In this document: piece by piece, positions 1-7,782 of the stretch
How positions within the stretch are numbered: the first letter of the stretch is position 1
How the letters are laid out: every line of letters starts with the position of its first letter
Assembly (NCBI GenBank): GCA_035541775.1
Contig: DATKMP010000198.1
Span: 1-16,060 of the forward strand
Reading direction: 5' to 3'
DNA from: DATKMP01 sp035541775
GTDB taxonomy: Bacteria > Bacteroidota > Ignavibacteria > UBA10030
Length of the DNA: 16,060 nucleotides
The notes under the pieces: generated by a model
The model's database searches: none
What the model was told of the DNA's origin: nothing
The model's input: only the letters and a program-made list of their open reading frames with translations
Position numbers and translations under genes: made by a program

Positions 1-672
1 CCGTATCGCGCAGTGACATTCGATATTCGCGGGCATGGCGCCAGCGATGTCGGCGATGGACAATATTCGATTGAATTTTTTGTCGATGACCTTGTCGCTT
101 TGCTGGATCATCTTCATATTCAACAAACAATTCTTTGCGGGCTTTCGATGGGCGGCTATATTGCTCTGCGCATGTACGAGCGATTTCCTGCACGCATCAA
201 CGGATTGATTCTCTCCAACACCAAAAGCGCCGCCGATTCCGACGAAACAAAAATTAAGCGTGCGGCAACCATTCGAGCAATGAAACAAAACGGTGTGCAC
301 GCATTTGCGGAAAATTTTCTTCAATCTGTTTTCTGGAAAGAAACCTTCCATTCCAATCCAGCGGCCGTTGCATCGATTCGCGAATTGATCGTAACGAACT
401 CGCCGCTCGGCATCTGCGGCACACAGCTTGCTCTTGCAGCACGCACGGACACAACGCACGTCTTACCGACAATCCACATACCCACAATGGTGATCACCGG
501 CGAATATGATGTTCTCGCTCCGCCTGCCGAAGCACAGGCCATGAGCAAAAACATTTCCGGTTCCGAATTGCATATCGTTCCACGCGCCGCACACTTGAGC
601 AATATTGAAAACAGCGATGAATTCAATCGCCTGATGAAAATATTTTTAGCAATGCACTGGAAGAATTCGTGA
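1..672 (+). CDS. alpha/beta-fold hydrolase, 5' end outside the window
   Basis: This is the C-terminal 223 residues of an alpha/beta-fold hydrolase. The reading frame is open to the first base. The protein there reads straight into the strand and oxyanion region typical of the family (TFDIRGHGASD), so the GTG at 13 is an internal Val codon and the true start lies upstream. The nucleophile elbow GLSMGG (near position 145) supplies the catalytic Ser. An Asp in TGEYD (near 505) and a His in RAAHLSN (near 590) complete the triad in the expected order and spacing. A cap-like helical stretch lies between the elbow and the Asp. The closest general look is that of small-molecule esterases, enol-lactonases and 2-hydroxymuconate-type hydrolases, but the substrate cannot be read from the sequence. 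No signal peptide can be judged because the N-terminus is missing. No terminator is evident after the TGA. Confidence 0.88.
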   Translation, partial: PYRAVTFDIRGHGASDVGDGQYSIEFFVDDLVALLDHLHIQQTILCGLSMGGYIALRMYERFPARINGLILSNTKSAADSDETKIKRAATIRAMKQNGVHAFAENFLQSVFWKETFHSNPAAVASIRELIVTNSPLGICGTQLALAARTDTTHVLPTIHIPTMVITGEYDVLAPPAEAQAMSKNISGSELHIVPRAAHLSNIENSDEFNRLMKIFLAMHWKNS

Positions 673-709
673 TTCGCACATTCAACCTCGAAACGTGAGC
701 CGCACATTC

Positions 710-738
710 TTGCATTGCATTGATGGCAACTTTTTAAT
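710..738 (+). promoter_or_regulatory. possible sigma70 promoter for the secreted-protein gene at 792
   Basis: A TTGCAT box (710-715) and a TTTAAT box (733-738) are separated by exactly 17 bases. The -10 box matches consensus at five of six positions and the -35 box at three of six. The predicted start of transcription near 745 leaves a leader of roughly 45 bases. The same -35 hexamer with the same spacing occurs before the glycosylase gene, which slightly raises belief in it. The evidence is weak on its own. Confidence 0.28.
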
Positions 739-791
739 ATCCTTCTTACGTTGTATCAATTTTGTTTTTTCTAAGTTTGAAGTGAATTCTT

Positions 792-1889
792 ATGCTCCGA
801 GCCCGCAGTCTCTACATCTTGATATGGTTAGTTTTTTGCGCTAGTTCCCCCTTATCCCTTGCACAAGAACAGCACTATTATTTTTTCCATCCGTATGCAT
901 ACGGCTCGGATGGATTGTATAATCCCATCTCGCTTCTCGCATCCGGCGGATTCGATTCCTTTCAGATTCTTGACCGCGAGCCGACTTGGAAAAATATTTA
1001 TTGGAATCAAGCTGCCACCAATGTTTGGCGCAGTGCTATTTCTCCGCTGCCCGTCATCAGCGACTTCGGGTGGAACCGCTTTCTCCGGCAGGAAGTTTTT
1101 CCCACCAGTCTTAATATCGACGATGCACAATATGCGCCGAACTTTGCACTTCACGCGCTCGGCGGCGGAATGGAATTTCGAAAAATTTCGGAATGGTACG
1201 ATTATTACAACGTACCGCTGCCCTATGCTTGCGGTCTCCTGACATGTGTGGCATACGAATTTATCAACGAGACCGTCGAGAACGGACCAGTTACTGGCCC
1301 GAATGAAGATTGCATACCCGATATGTTACTCTTTCAACCGCTCGGGTTCATTCTTTTCAGTTTCGATGGAATTGCAGAGTTCTGTTCTTCGACTCTGAAT
1401 ATGAACGATTGGTCAGAGCCAATGGCAATTTCTTTTGCGCCGTTTGCCATTCGCAATGCCGGACAAAACTTTGTCGCCAAAATTGCGCTGAACCAACTGC
1501 ACACCGCCAGCGCGTTTATTCATTTCGGAGAATTTACCATTTTGGGTTTATCGCTCAAAACAAATCACGAAGATGCTGTCTCGTTCGGCGGAGGACTTGC
1601 GACGACTGGCGTTAAAGATTTGCCCATTCAAAACGGTGTACCCTCCAATACGGTTACGACCGGCCCTATGGCAGGAATTTATTATGACCGCAATAATTCG
1701 CTGCTGGCTTCCGCTGCCTACTGTGATAATTTTAATACACGGTTTCGTTTCAATATCTACCCCGGATGCTTTTCTTTTGGTACGGTTTCACCGGGATTTT
1801 TTCTTACCGTAGCCCACAATGGAACGACCACCGCAGGATTGACGATGCACCTGCTTCCGCTTGGAATCGGCTTTTATTCGCCGCACTGA
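792..1889 (+). CDS. secreted / outer-membrane protein with DUF3943-like core
   Basis: This is a 365-residue protein I cannot name with certainty. Residues 1-24 form a Sec signal peptide: basic start, hydrophobic core YILIWLVFCA, then a cleavage-type SLA-Q site. Residues about 115-200 contain the pattern NFALHALGGG, then aromatic residues, YEFINE, a GPNEDCIPD stretch and a hydrophobic PLG segment. This resembles the DUF3943 family of envelope proteins, which carry a His after an Asn, a WEY/E motif and a later D-x-I motif; the match is from memory and tentative. The C-terminal half alternates Gly, aromatic and polar residues (SFGGGLATTG, MAGIYYDR, FRFNIYP), as expected for outer-membrane beta strands, and ends LGIGFYSPH. 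Five Cys at 146, 152, 174, 198 and 311 could form disulfides in the periplasm. The ribosome-binding site before the ATG is weak. It stands alone between hydrolase and glycosylase, so no function follows from its neighbours. Confidence 0.72.
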   Translation: MLRARSLYILIWLVFCASSPLSLAQEQHYYFFHPYAYGSDGLYNPISLLASGGFDSFQILDREPTWKNIYWNQAATNVWRSAISPLPVISDFGWNRFLRQEVFPTSLNIDDAQYAPNFALHALGGGMEFRKISEWYDYYNVPLPYACGLLTCVAYEFINETVENGPVTGPNEDCIPDMLLFQPLGFILFSFDGIAEFCSSTLNMNDWSEPMAISFAPFAIRNAGQNFVAKIALNQLHTASAFIHFGEFTILGLSLKTNHEDAVSFGGGLATTGVKDLPIQNGVPSNTVTTGPMAGIYYDRNNSLLASAAYCDNFNTRFRFNIYPGCFSFGTVSPGFFLTVAHNGTTTAGLTMHLLPLGIGFYSPH

Positions 1890-1933
1890 CATTGTCTTTC
1901 TCACCATGATGCCGCCAATTCTTCATTTCCGTC

Positions 1934-1962
1934 TTGCATCTTCTTACAACTCAAAGTATAAT
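1934..1962 (+). promoter_or_regulatory. sigma70-type promoter for the uracil-DNA glycosylase gene
   Basis: TTGCAT (1934-1939) and a perfect TATAAT (1957-1962) are spaced by 17 bases. Transcription would begin near 1968-1970, on or next to the two start-codon candidates at 1970 and 1973. That implies a leaderless or near-leaderless message and argues against the alternative TTG start at 1934, which lies inside the -35 box. Confidence 0.55.
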
Positions 1963-1972
1963 ACGATGTATG

Positions 1973-2659
1973 ATGTCAAAATTACAACAGCTTCAGCAAA
2001 CAGTTGTGGAATGCAGGAAATGCCCGCGGCTTGTGGCGTGGCGCGAGAAGGCCGCACGCGAAAAAGTGAAGCGTTTTGCGAATGAGACCTACTGGGGTAG
2101 GCCACTGCCGAGCTTCGGCGATCCAGATGCTCAACTACTGCTCGTGGGACTTGCGCCGGCGGCTCATGGTGGCAACCGCACAGGACGGATGTTCACCGGC
2201 GACCGCAGCGGCGATTGGCTTTTTCGGGCATTATATAAATCCGGATTTGCAAATCAGCCAGAATCCCTATCACTTGACGATGGCTTAAAACTCCGTAATT
2301 GTTATATCACTGCCGCATGCCGATGCGCTCCGCCTCAAAATAAATTATTGTCCAACGAATTACAAAACTGCCGCTCTTTTCTTTTAGAAGAATTACTGCT
2401 GCTGAACAATCTTCGCATCATCGTCGGGTTAGGCAAGACCGGATTCGATGTTGTGCTTCAAAGTTGTGAACGACTTGGTTGGATCGAAGGAACACAAAAT
2501 CCAAAGTTTGGACACGGCGTTGAATTCCAAATCAATAAAACGATCCTGCTCATTGGTTCGTATCACCCAAGCCAGCAGAATACGTTCACCGGAAAATTGA
2601 CAGAGCCGATGTTCGATAAAATATTTCGGCGCACTCAACGTTTATTGAACGAATCATGA
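1973..2659 (+). CDS. family 5 uracil-DNA glycosylase (UDGb), iron-sulfur
   Basis: The 228-residue product is a family 5 uracil-DNA glycosylase, a base-excision-repair enzyme that removes uracil, and in known UDGb members hypoxanthine and other deaminated bases, from DNA. The diagnostic motif A is present almost intact at residues 59-77 (GLAPAAHGGNRTGRMFTGD). It has the Ala-rich loop in place of the catalytic Asp of other families. Motif B is GSYHPSQQNTFTG at 195-207. Four Cys fit the [4Fe-4S] ligands: C14 and C17 (CRKC), C118 before APPQNK, and C133. C116 is an extra nearby Cys. I chose ATG 1973 because the family begins shortly before the first CxxC; ATG 1970 is equally possible. There is no Shine-Dalgarno sequence, which agrees with the promoter placed directly upstream. 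The stop codon overlaps the start of the next gene in ATGA. Confidence 0.93.
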   Translation: MSKLQQLQQTVVECRKCPRLVAWREKAAREKVKRFANETYWGRPLPSFGDPDAQLLLVGLAPAAHGGNRTGRMFTGDRSGDWLFRALYKSGFANQPESLSLDDGLKLRNCYITAACRCAPPQNKLLSNELQNCRSFLLEELLLLNNLRIIVGLGKTGFDVVLQSCERLGWIEGTQNPKFGHGVEFQINKTILLIGSYHPSQQNTFTGKLTEPMFDKIFRRTQRLLNES

Positions 2660-5073
2660 AAAAATATTTTTCTACTTTTCCATTACTGTTCATGGTTGTT
2701 GTGTTTTTTTTTCTTGGCATTGCACGCCTTAACGACCTTTCACTTTATACCGACAGCACACGCTATCTTGCTTGGGGAAATTCCATTGCACACGGACAGG
2801 GATTTGTCGATGATACGCAGCCGGTGCCTGAATATTACGTCGTCAATGCACCGCTGTATTCCATCGTCCTTGCACCTGTACTGATACTATTTCCTATGTC
2901 GCTTATAGCGGCAAAGATTTGGACTCTCTTATGGGGTGTCTTATCGATCATTTTATTTTATTTCTTGATGAAGCGAATGGCCTCGGATTCTGCAGCGCTT
3001 CTTGCAACTGCGATGTTTGCCTTTAATCCGCTGACGCTTACTCTCTTTACGGAAGTATTATCTGAAGCGCCTTTTTTGTGCATTCTCTTTTCTCTTTTCT
3101 TCCTGCTTGAACAGAGGACTACAACCAGCACATTACGATGGCAAACACCGCTTCTTGTCATTCTTCTGGGTGTAGTGGCTCTTCTGCGCGAAGTCGGCGC
3201 TGCATTTGTTGCCGCGGCAATTGTTTTTCTGTTCTTTAAGAACCAACGGAAGCTTGTCTTGATTTCATCTGTCACTGTTTGTTTTCTCTTCGGAAGTTGG
3301 ACGTACCGAAACTTGCATGTCATCGGAACGCCAGCAACATCACAAAGCGCAAATGTTTCGTACATCTTTCAGCATTTTGTCACAGCGCCCGATACGCCGA
3401 TCGTCCAAGAATTTCTACAACGGTTGATGATTAATGTTCAATGGTACCGAACAGAATTAGGTGGTTCCATTTTTTATCTTTTTCCGACGACCTTCATCGT
3501 TCATCCATCCTGGATATTTACCGCAACAGCTTCCTTCGTGCACACACTCAGCCCATTTCTCTGGATCGCCATTCTTCCGCTGTGCGTGTTCGGCATCGTA
3601 CTCGATCTTCGCCTTTCTACTATATCGTATGTACGTCTTCTTTTCATTCTCTTATATCTTAGTATTCTCCTCTTCTATCCCGTCAATGATGTCCGTTTTT
3701 TGTTACCGCTGCTGCCGTTCTATGTTTGGTATGGCACATTAGCTTTGCAGCGTCTCTTCGCTACGATTCCATTACAGGCACCATTGCGCAATACAGTAGT
3801 CGGCTGTGTTTTTGCCGCCGTTCTATTTCCCAACATATTAAGCTTGATCGAGATGACGCGAACCAACATAACATACGCGCGCGACCCTTTACGGTTTTCC
3901 AGCGAGGCATCGTCATGGCACTCGGATTATTTTTCTACGCCATGGCATCTTCTCGGCCCTTGGATCAAACAGCACGTACCGCCGAATACCGTTATCGCGA
4001 CGACCAACAAAAGTATTGCGGCGTATGCACCTGACCAAAAATTTTTAGAAATAAGCCGCGCAGTTCCGCTGCCGCAATTTGAGCAATTACTGCGGGATAA
4101 CGCCGCAGAATACATTCTTGCGCCTCTTATTGCCGATAGTATTCACGAGCATCAAGCAAAGATGAACGAATCCACTCGGTTCAGATTCGAATGCGTGTAC
4201 ACCATCGGGCGATTGGCACTGTTCCAAATTGCGCCGCGTGTTCCTGTGATTTTCGCTCACGCTGCACAGCAAAAAATACCAATTCAACTCCACAACGACA
4301 ATTCTCTTTATGCACTCGCGCGTCAATCGATCTTAAACGAACAGTATGCCAAAGCCGATTCACTTTTACTTGTTCTGCGCTTGCGCTATAAACACGCTGC
4401 GATCTTCACCGGCGATCTTCAATACCAGCAGCTTATTCTTCAGACCTTCATGTTAGATTCGATCCGCGCGATGCAGGATTTGCAGCAACTCTATTCGCTG
4501 CCGACAGCAAGTTCGTTTGTCGATCCGGCACACATCCACATTCATATTATGAATTTAATTTTGCAAGCTCGGCGCACGCCATCGACACAGCAGCATGCAA
4601 TGCTGTTGTATGCGGCGGGGCGATCCTGCTGGGATATCGGTTATTCGAATCAAGCATATCGCTTGCTGCAAGAATCCGTTATGGACAATCGAGAATATTT
4701 TGAAGGCAATCTCTGGGTATGGTATTTTGCAATGCAGCTCGGAAAACCGCAGCAAGCGGCGCAGTACTTGCATCAATTAGATGCCATCGATCCATCTAAC
4801 ACCGTTGTGCGATGTTTTCATCGTATTGCTCTGTTACAGGATTCACTGCAGCAAGAACATTCTTCTTTGAAGCGTTCGGCACGTTTTGCATCGCTCGCTA
4901 CCGAATATACTTCTCTCGATTTACCGGATGCAGCATTCGATGCTGCAAATGCCGCGCTCTCGGACGATTCCACGAATCGAGAAGCGGCCGCCATCCTTCT
5001 TTCACTTTTTCAGCAGCGTCAATGCTTGCGAGCAGCAAATCAAATTGCACTCCGATATCATCTACAACCATAG
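2656..5073 (+). CDS. GT-C-like membrane glycosyltransferase with TPR-like C-terminal domain
   Basis: This 805-residue integral membrane protein resembles the GT-C / ArnT-PMT superfamily, which moves sugars from polyprenyl-phosphate donors to lipids or proteins on the periplasmic face. About ten hydrophobic segments fill residues 5-395. The first extracytoplasmic loop contains the acidic site YTDSTRYLAWG (Asp33) and then PLYSIVLAPV, the usual loop-1 order. TEVLSEAPF (132-140) and RFLLPLLPFYVWYG (347-360) are further family-like signatures. Residues 410-530 form a soluble segment. Residues about 555-805 are helical repeats of TPR type, for example NEQYAKADSLL, YSNQAYRLLQES, GKPQQAAQYLHQLDAIDPSN and LPDAAFDAANAAL. 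The ATG overlaps the glycosylase stop (ATGA), so the two are probably translationally coupled although their functions look unrelated. Donor and acceptor are unknown. Glycosylation of an exported protein is conceivable. Confidence 0.75.
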   Translation: MKKYFSTFPLLFMVVVFFFLGIARLNDLSLYTDSTRYLAWGNSIAHGQGFVDDTQPVPEYYVVNAPLYSIVLAPVLILFPMSLIAAKIWTLLWGVLSIILFYFLMKRMASDSAALLATAMFAFNPLTLTLFTEVLSEAPFLCILFSLFFLLEQRTTTSTLRWQTPLLVILLGVVALLREVGAAFVAAAIVFLFFKNQRKLVLISSVTVCFLFGSWTYRNLHVIGTPATSQSANVSYIFQHFVTAPDTPIVQEFLQRLMINVQWYRTELGGSIFYLFPTTFIVHPSWIFTATASFVHTLSPFLWIAILPLCVFGIVLDLRLSTISYVRLLFILLYLSILLFYPVNDVRFLLPLLPFYVWYGTLALQRLFATIPLQAPLRNTVVGCVFAAVLFPNILSLIEMTRTNITYARDPLRFSSEASSWHSDYFSTPWHLLGPWIKQHVPPNTVIATTNKSIAAYAPDQKFLEISRAVPLPQFEQLLRDNAAEYILAPLIADSIHEHQAKMNESTRFRFECVYTIGRLALFQIAPRVPVIFAHAAQQKIPIQLHNDNSLYALARQSILNEQYAKADSLLLVLRLRYKHAAIFTGDLQYQQLILQTFMLDSIRAMQDLQQLYSLPTASSFVDPAHIHIHIMNLILQARRTPSTQQHAMLLYAAGRSCWDIGYSNQAYRLLQESVMDNREYFEGNLWVWYFAMQLGKPQQAAQYLHQLDAIDPSNTVVRCFHRIALLQDSLQQEHSSLKRSARFASLATEYTSLDLPDAAFDAANAALSDDSTNREAAAILLSLFQQRQCLRAANQIALRYHLQP

Positions 5074-5097
5074 CCGCCGTACCGAGTTTGACCTTCT

Positions 5098-5126
5098 CTT
5101 TTTCTTGGACTATATTGAAACGAAGA
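5098..5126 (+). promoter_or_regulatory. sigma70-type promoter for hemB-hemL
   Basis: TTGACC (5098-5103) and TATATT (5121-5126) lie 17 bases apart, each matching consensus at five of six positions. Transcription would start near 5133, giving a leader of about 22 bases that contains the Shine-Dalgarno GAAAGG (5141-5146). The promoter overlaps an upstream in-frame ATG at 5128, so that codon could not be on the transcript. Confidence 0.62.
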
Positions 5127-5154
5127 GTTGCAATGTTTTAGAAAGGCACAGATT

Positions 5155-6171
5155 ATGAACGACGCAAATCTTTCCGTCGGCTTCTCGCAGGCCATTCCGC
5201 AGGATTCGTTCCGCCGATTGCGAAGAACGCGGATGACCGCTGCACTGCGGTCGATGGTGCGCGAGACCGAATTAGCCGTCAACGATTTTATCTACCCGAT
5301 GTTCGTCGTGACCGGAACAAAAATACGCAAAGAAATTTCATCTATGCCCGGCGTGTTCCAGCTTTCCATCGATGAATTAGTCAAAGAATGTGTTGAAGTG
5401 AAACAGCTGGGAATTCCCGCGGTCATTTTATTCGGCATTCCCGATCATAAAGACGAAGTCGGCAGCGGCGCATACGATGAACATGGCATTGTGCAAAATG
5501 CTGTCCGTGCTATTAAAAAAGAAGTACCGGAACTTGTCGTCGTTACCGATGTGTGTTTGTGCGAATATACTTCGCATGGACATTGCGGCATCGTGCGCGG
5601 CAGCGAGATTGTGAACGACGAGTCGATTGCATTGCTTGCAAAGGAAGCGTTGACACATGCGCAAGCGGGTGCGGATATCATTGCGCCATCCGATATGTTC
5701 GATGGGCGCGTACAGGCGATTCGGCACATGCTCGATGCAAACCATTTTGAATCGCTCCCCATTATGTCGTACGCCGCAAAGTATGCTTCCGGTTTTTACG
5801 GGCCGTTCCGCGAAGCGGCAGAGAGTACGCCGAAGTTCGGCGACCGCCGGTCGCACCAAATGGATCCAGCAAACAGCAGCGAAGCGCTTCGTGAAGTGGC
5901 ACAGGATATTTTAGAAGGCGCAGATATCGTCATGGTGAAACCCGCACTGCCGTATCTCGATATTCTTCGCCGCGTAAAAGACCGTTTCGAAATGCCCACT
6001 GCCGCATACAACGTCAGCGGAGAGTATGCGATGATTAAAGCAGCGGGACGCAATGGCTGGATCGATGAAGAGCGCGTTATGATGGAAGTGCTCACAAGTA
6101 TTAAACGCGCGGGCGCAGATATGATTCTGACGTACTTTGCAAAAGACGCCGCAATATTATTAAAAGGTTGA
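5155..6171 (+). CDS. hemB: delta-aminolevulinic acid dehydratase (porphobilinogen synthase)
   Basis: HemB condenses two 5-aminolevulinate molecules into porphobilinogen, the first pyrrole of haem and other tetrapyrroles, in the cytoplasm. The 338-residue length is normal. The Schiff-base lysines are K209 in YAAKYASGFYGPF and K262 in IVMVKPALPYLD. The metal site is the zinc-type cysteine cluster DVCLCEYTSHGHCG (C134, C136, C144) rather than the Asp-rich magnesium type. The RRSHQMDPAN signature is at 231-240. I chose ATG 5155 because GAAAGG sits 8 bases upstream and because the promoter's predicted start lies at about 5133; an in-frame ATG at 5128 would be upstream of that. The stop is 4 bases before hemL, so the two are co-transcribed and probably coupled. 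Confidence 0.97.
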   Translation: MNDANLSVGFSQAIPQDSFRRLRRTRMTAALRSMVRETELAVNDFIYPMFVVTGTKIRKEISSMPGVFQLSIDELVKECVEVKQLGIPAVILFGIPDHKDEVGSGAYDEHGIVQNAVRAIKKEVPELVVVTDVCLCEYTSHGHCGIVRGSEIVNDESIALLAKEALTHAQAGADIIAPSDMFDGRVQAIRHMLDANHFESLPIMSYAAKYASGFYGPFREAAESTPKFGDRRSHQMDPANSSEALREVAQDILEGADIVMVKPALPYLDILRRVKDRFEMPTAAYNVSGEYAMIKAAGRNGWIDEERVMMEVLTSIKRAGADMILTYFAKDAAILLKG

Positions 6172-6175
6172 GAAG

Positions 6176-7492
6176 ATGAAAATGAAACTGGTTCGCCGTA
6201 CCCGATTGAAGACGCGCCATTCGACAAAATTATACACTAAAGCACAATGGCTCATTCCCGGCGGCGTTAACTCGCCCGTTCGTGCTTTTAAGTCCGTCGC
6301 GCGCTCTCCTCTTTTTATCAAGAAGGCAAGTGCCGCGTATGTTTGGGATGAAGATCATAATAAATTTATCGATTATGTCGGTTCCTGGGGTCCGATGATC
6401 CTCGGCCATGCAAATCCCGCATTGACCAAAGCGGTACGCAATGCCGCTAAGTTCGGCACCAGTTACGGCGCACCGACAAAAGCCGAAGTGCTAATGGCAG
6501 AATTAATCTGCAAGCTTGTTCCCTCCATTGAAATGGTGCGAATGGTCAACTCCGGCACCGAAGCAACCATGAGCGCTGTTCGTCTTGCACGCGCGTACAC
6601 CAGACGCGACAAAATTATCAAGTTCGAAGGATGTTATCACGGCCATGGAGATTCGTTCCTTATTAAAGCCGGTTCCGGCGCCATGACGCTCGGCGTGCCG
6701 GATAGCCCCGGTGTACCCGCTGCCCTTGCTGTCAACACATTGACAGCACAATACAATAATCTTGCTTCGGTGCAAACGACCTTTGAACAATATCCAAATC
6801 AAATCGCTGCCGTCATTGTCGAACCTGTTGTTGGCAATATGGGATGCGTACTTCCACAAGCAGGTTTTCTACAGGGATTACGTGCGCTGTGCAACAAACA
6901 CAACGCACTATTGATTTTTGATGAAGTGATGACGGGATTTCGCGTATCGCTTGGCGGCGCACAGGAATTGTACGGCGTTACGCCCGACCTGACCACGCTT
7001 GGAAAAATTATCGGCGGCGGATTACCTGTCGGTGCCTACGGCGGCAGGCGGGATATTATGCAGCTTGTCGCTCCATCCGGGCCAATGTATCAAGCGGGAA
7101 CGCTTTCCGGCAATCCACTTGCGATGGCAGCAGGAATGAGTATGCTTAAAATTTTATCCGCACATAAATTACTTTACAAACGATTGGAAGAACGTTCTGC
7201 ACAATTGGAAGACGGATTTCGGGCAAACCTTCAAACGCTCGGATTGCCGTTCACCATGAATCGCGTTGGTTCTATGTTCACCTTGTTTTTCACCGACCAT
7301 TTGGTTTGTGATTATCAATCGGCAAAGACAGCGGACACAACAAAATTTTCGCAGTACTTTACCTTGATGTTAGAACAGGGAATTTACCTTCCGCCGTCGC
7401 AATTCGAAGCGGCATTTATTTCCACCGCACATACAGAACACATCATCGAAAAAACCATCAAAGCAAATTACAATGCGTTGAAACGGTTGTAA
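6176..7492 (+). CDS. hemL: glutamate-1-semialdehyde 2,1-aminomutase
   Basis: HemL is a PLP-dependent class III aminotransferase-fold enzyme. It converts glutamate-1-semialdehyde to 5-aminolevulinate, the substrate of HemB, so this organism makes ALA from glutamyl-tRNA (the C5 pathway). The 438-residue protein has the substrate-site opening IPGGVNSPVRAF (27-38), the cofactor loop NSGTEATMSA (125-134), the Asp that holds the pyridine nitrogen in IFDEVMTGFR (D249) and the PLP lysine in LGKIIGGGLPVGAYGG (K277). GTLSGNP follows at 308-314. The N-terminus MKMKLVRRTRLKTRHS is unusually basic; the family homology begins around residue 16. The start lies 4 bases after the hemB stop, with AAAAGG (6162-6167) inside the hemB 3' end as ribosome-binding site. 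The gene for glutamyl-tRNA reductase, which makes its substrate, is not in this window. Confidence 0.97.
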   Translation: MKMKLVRRTRLKTRHSTKLYTKAQWLIPGGVNSPVRAFKSVARSPLFIKKASAAYVWDEDHNKFIDYVGSWGPMILGHANPALTKAVRNAAKFGTSYGAPTKAEVLMAELICKLVPSIEMVRMVNSGTEATMSAVRLARAYTRRDKIIKFEGCYHGHGDSFLIKAGSGAMTLGVPDSPGVPAALAVNTLTAQYNNLASVQTTFEQYPNQIAAVIVEPVVGNMGCVLPQAGFLQGLRALCNKHNALLIFDEVMTGFRVSLGGAQELYGVTPDLTTLGKIIGGGLPVGAYGGRRDIMQLVAPSGPMYQAGTLSGNPLAMAAGMSMLKILSAHKLLYKRLEERSAQLEDGFRANLQTLGLPFTMNRVGSMFTLFFTDHLVCDYQSAKTADTTKFSQYFTLMLEQGIYLPPSQFEAAFISTAHTEHIIEKTIKANYNALKRL

Positions 7493-7573
7493 TGTTCATG
7501 GTTATTGGTTCGTTGTTCGGGAACAATGCATCGGATTACTAAAATCTTAACAAAGGATTCTCATCATCTCAGC

Positions 7574-7621
7574 AGGGACGTTCTCCGCCAAACAAACGGC
7601 GGATAAAAATTGAACGTCCCT
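7574..7621. repeat. nested palindromic (REP/MITE-like) element
   Basis: The outer arms are perfect 10-base inverted repeats, AGGGACGTTC (7574-7583) and GAACGTCCCT (7612-7621). Directly inside lies a second perfect 6-base stem, TCCGCC (7584-7589) and GGCGGA (7598-7603), with an 8-base loop. An A/T-rich 8-base bulge (7604-7611) occurs on one side only. As RNA it would form a strong bulged hairpin. The flanking bases TAC after the right arm and the arm sequence resemble short dispersed palindromes known in many bacterial genomes. Confidence 0.65.
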
Positions 7622-7730
7622 ACAAAAAATTACACGGCTACAATGTCCGCTACTCTTCCCTTTTCCCTCCTTTGTAAGGAGAAGAAACGCCGAAGGCATT
7701 GGTGTGACTTTAATGTTGTTAGCGTACATA

Positions 7731-7761
7731 AAAAAGCCCCGACGTCTTGCCGGAGCTTTTT
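7731..7761. terminator. bidirectional rho-independent terminator
   Basis: AAAAAGCCCCG (7731-7741) pairs with CGGAGCTTTTT (7751-7761) with one mismatch and a 9-base loop. The T run on the + side ends hemL transcription. The A run on the left becomes a T run on the - strand and can end the lipoprotein operon. The stem sits 22 bases beyond the lipoprotein stop codon, as expected for a shared terminator between convergent units. Confidence 0.85.
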
Positions 7762-7782
7762 TGTTTCGTTCTTTCTTCTCTG

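Larger units (their letters stand above)
7493..7782. other. convergent intergenic region with stacked inverted repeats
   Basis: This 290-base gap lies between hemL (+) and the large lipoprotein gene (-). No credible gene is present. It contains a 6-base dyad TTGTTC-GG-GAACAA at 7513-7526, the nested palindrome at 7574-7621, a small hairpin CTCCTT-TGT-AAGGAG at 7667-7681 and the terminator at 7731-7761. The density of dyads is typical of places where short interspersed palindromic elements accumulate, but whether they recur in this genome cannot be seen here. Confidence 0.7.

Noticed and set aside
13..672. Start of the hydrolase at the GTG at position 13
   Set aside because: The frame is open to position 1 and the family's N-terminal strands and oxyanion loop would be missing, so the gene is truncated by the window edge.
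1934..1972. Longer TTG start for the glycosylase
   Set aside because: The TTG is the start of the -35 box of a TTGCAT-17-TATAAT promoter, and the added residues have no counterpart in what I recall of family 5 glycosylases.
5428..5859. Two long - strand frames inside hemB
   Set aside because: They are antisense to a well-conserved enzyme gene whose catalytic residues are intact in the + frame.
7513..7526. TTGTTC-GG-GAACAA dyad as a repressor operator
   Set aside because: It lies 20 bases downstream of the hemL stop with no promoter nearby, so an operator role has no support. It is noted only as part of the intergenic region.
7547..7729. 60-residue - strand frame in the intergenic gap
   Set aside because: It runs straight through both palindromes, has no ribosome-binding site and no recognisable composition, and is explained by the repeats.
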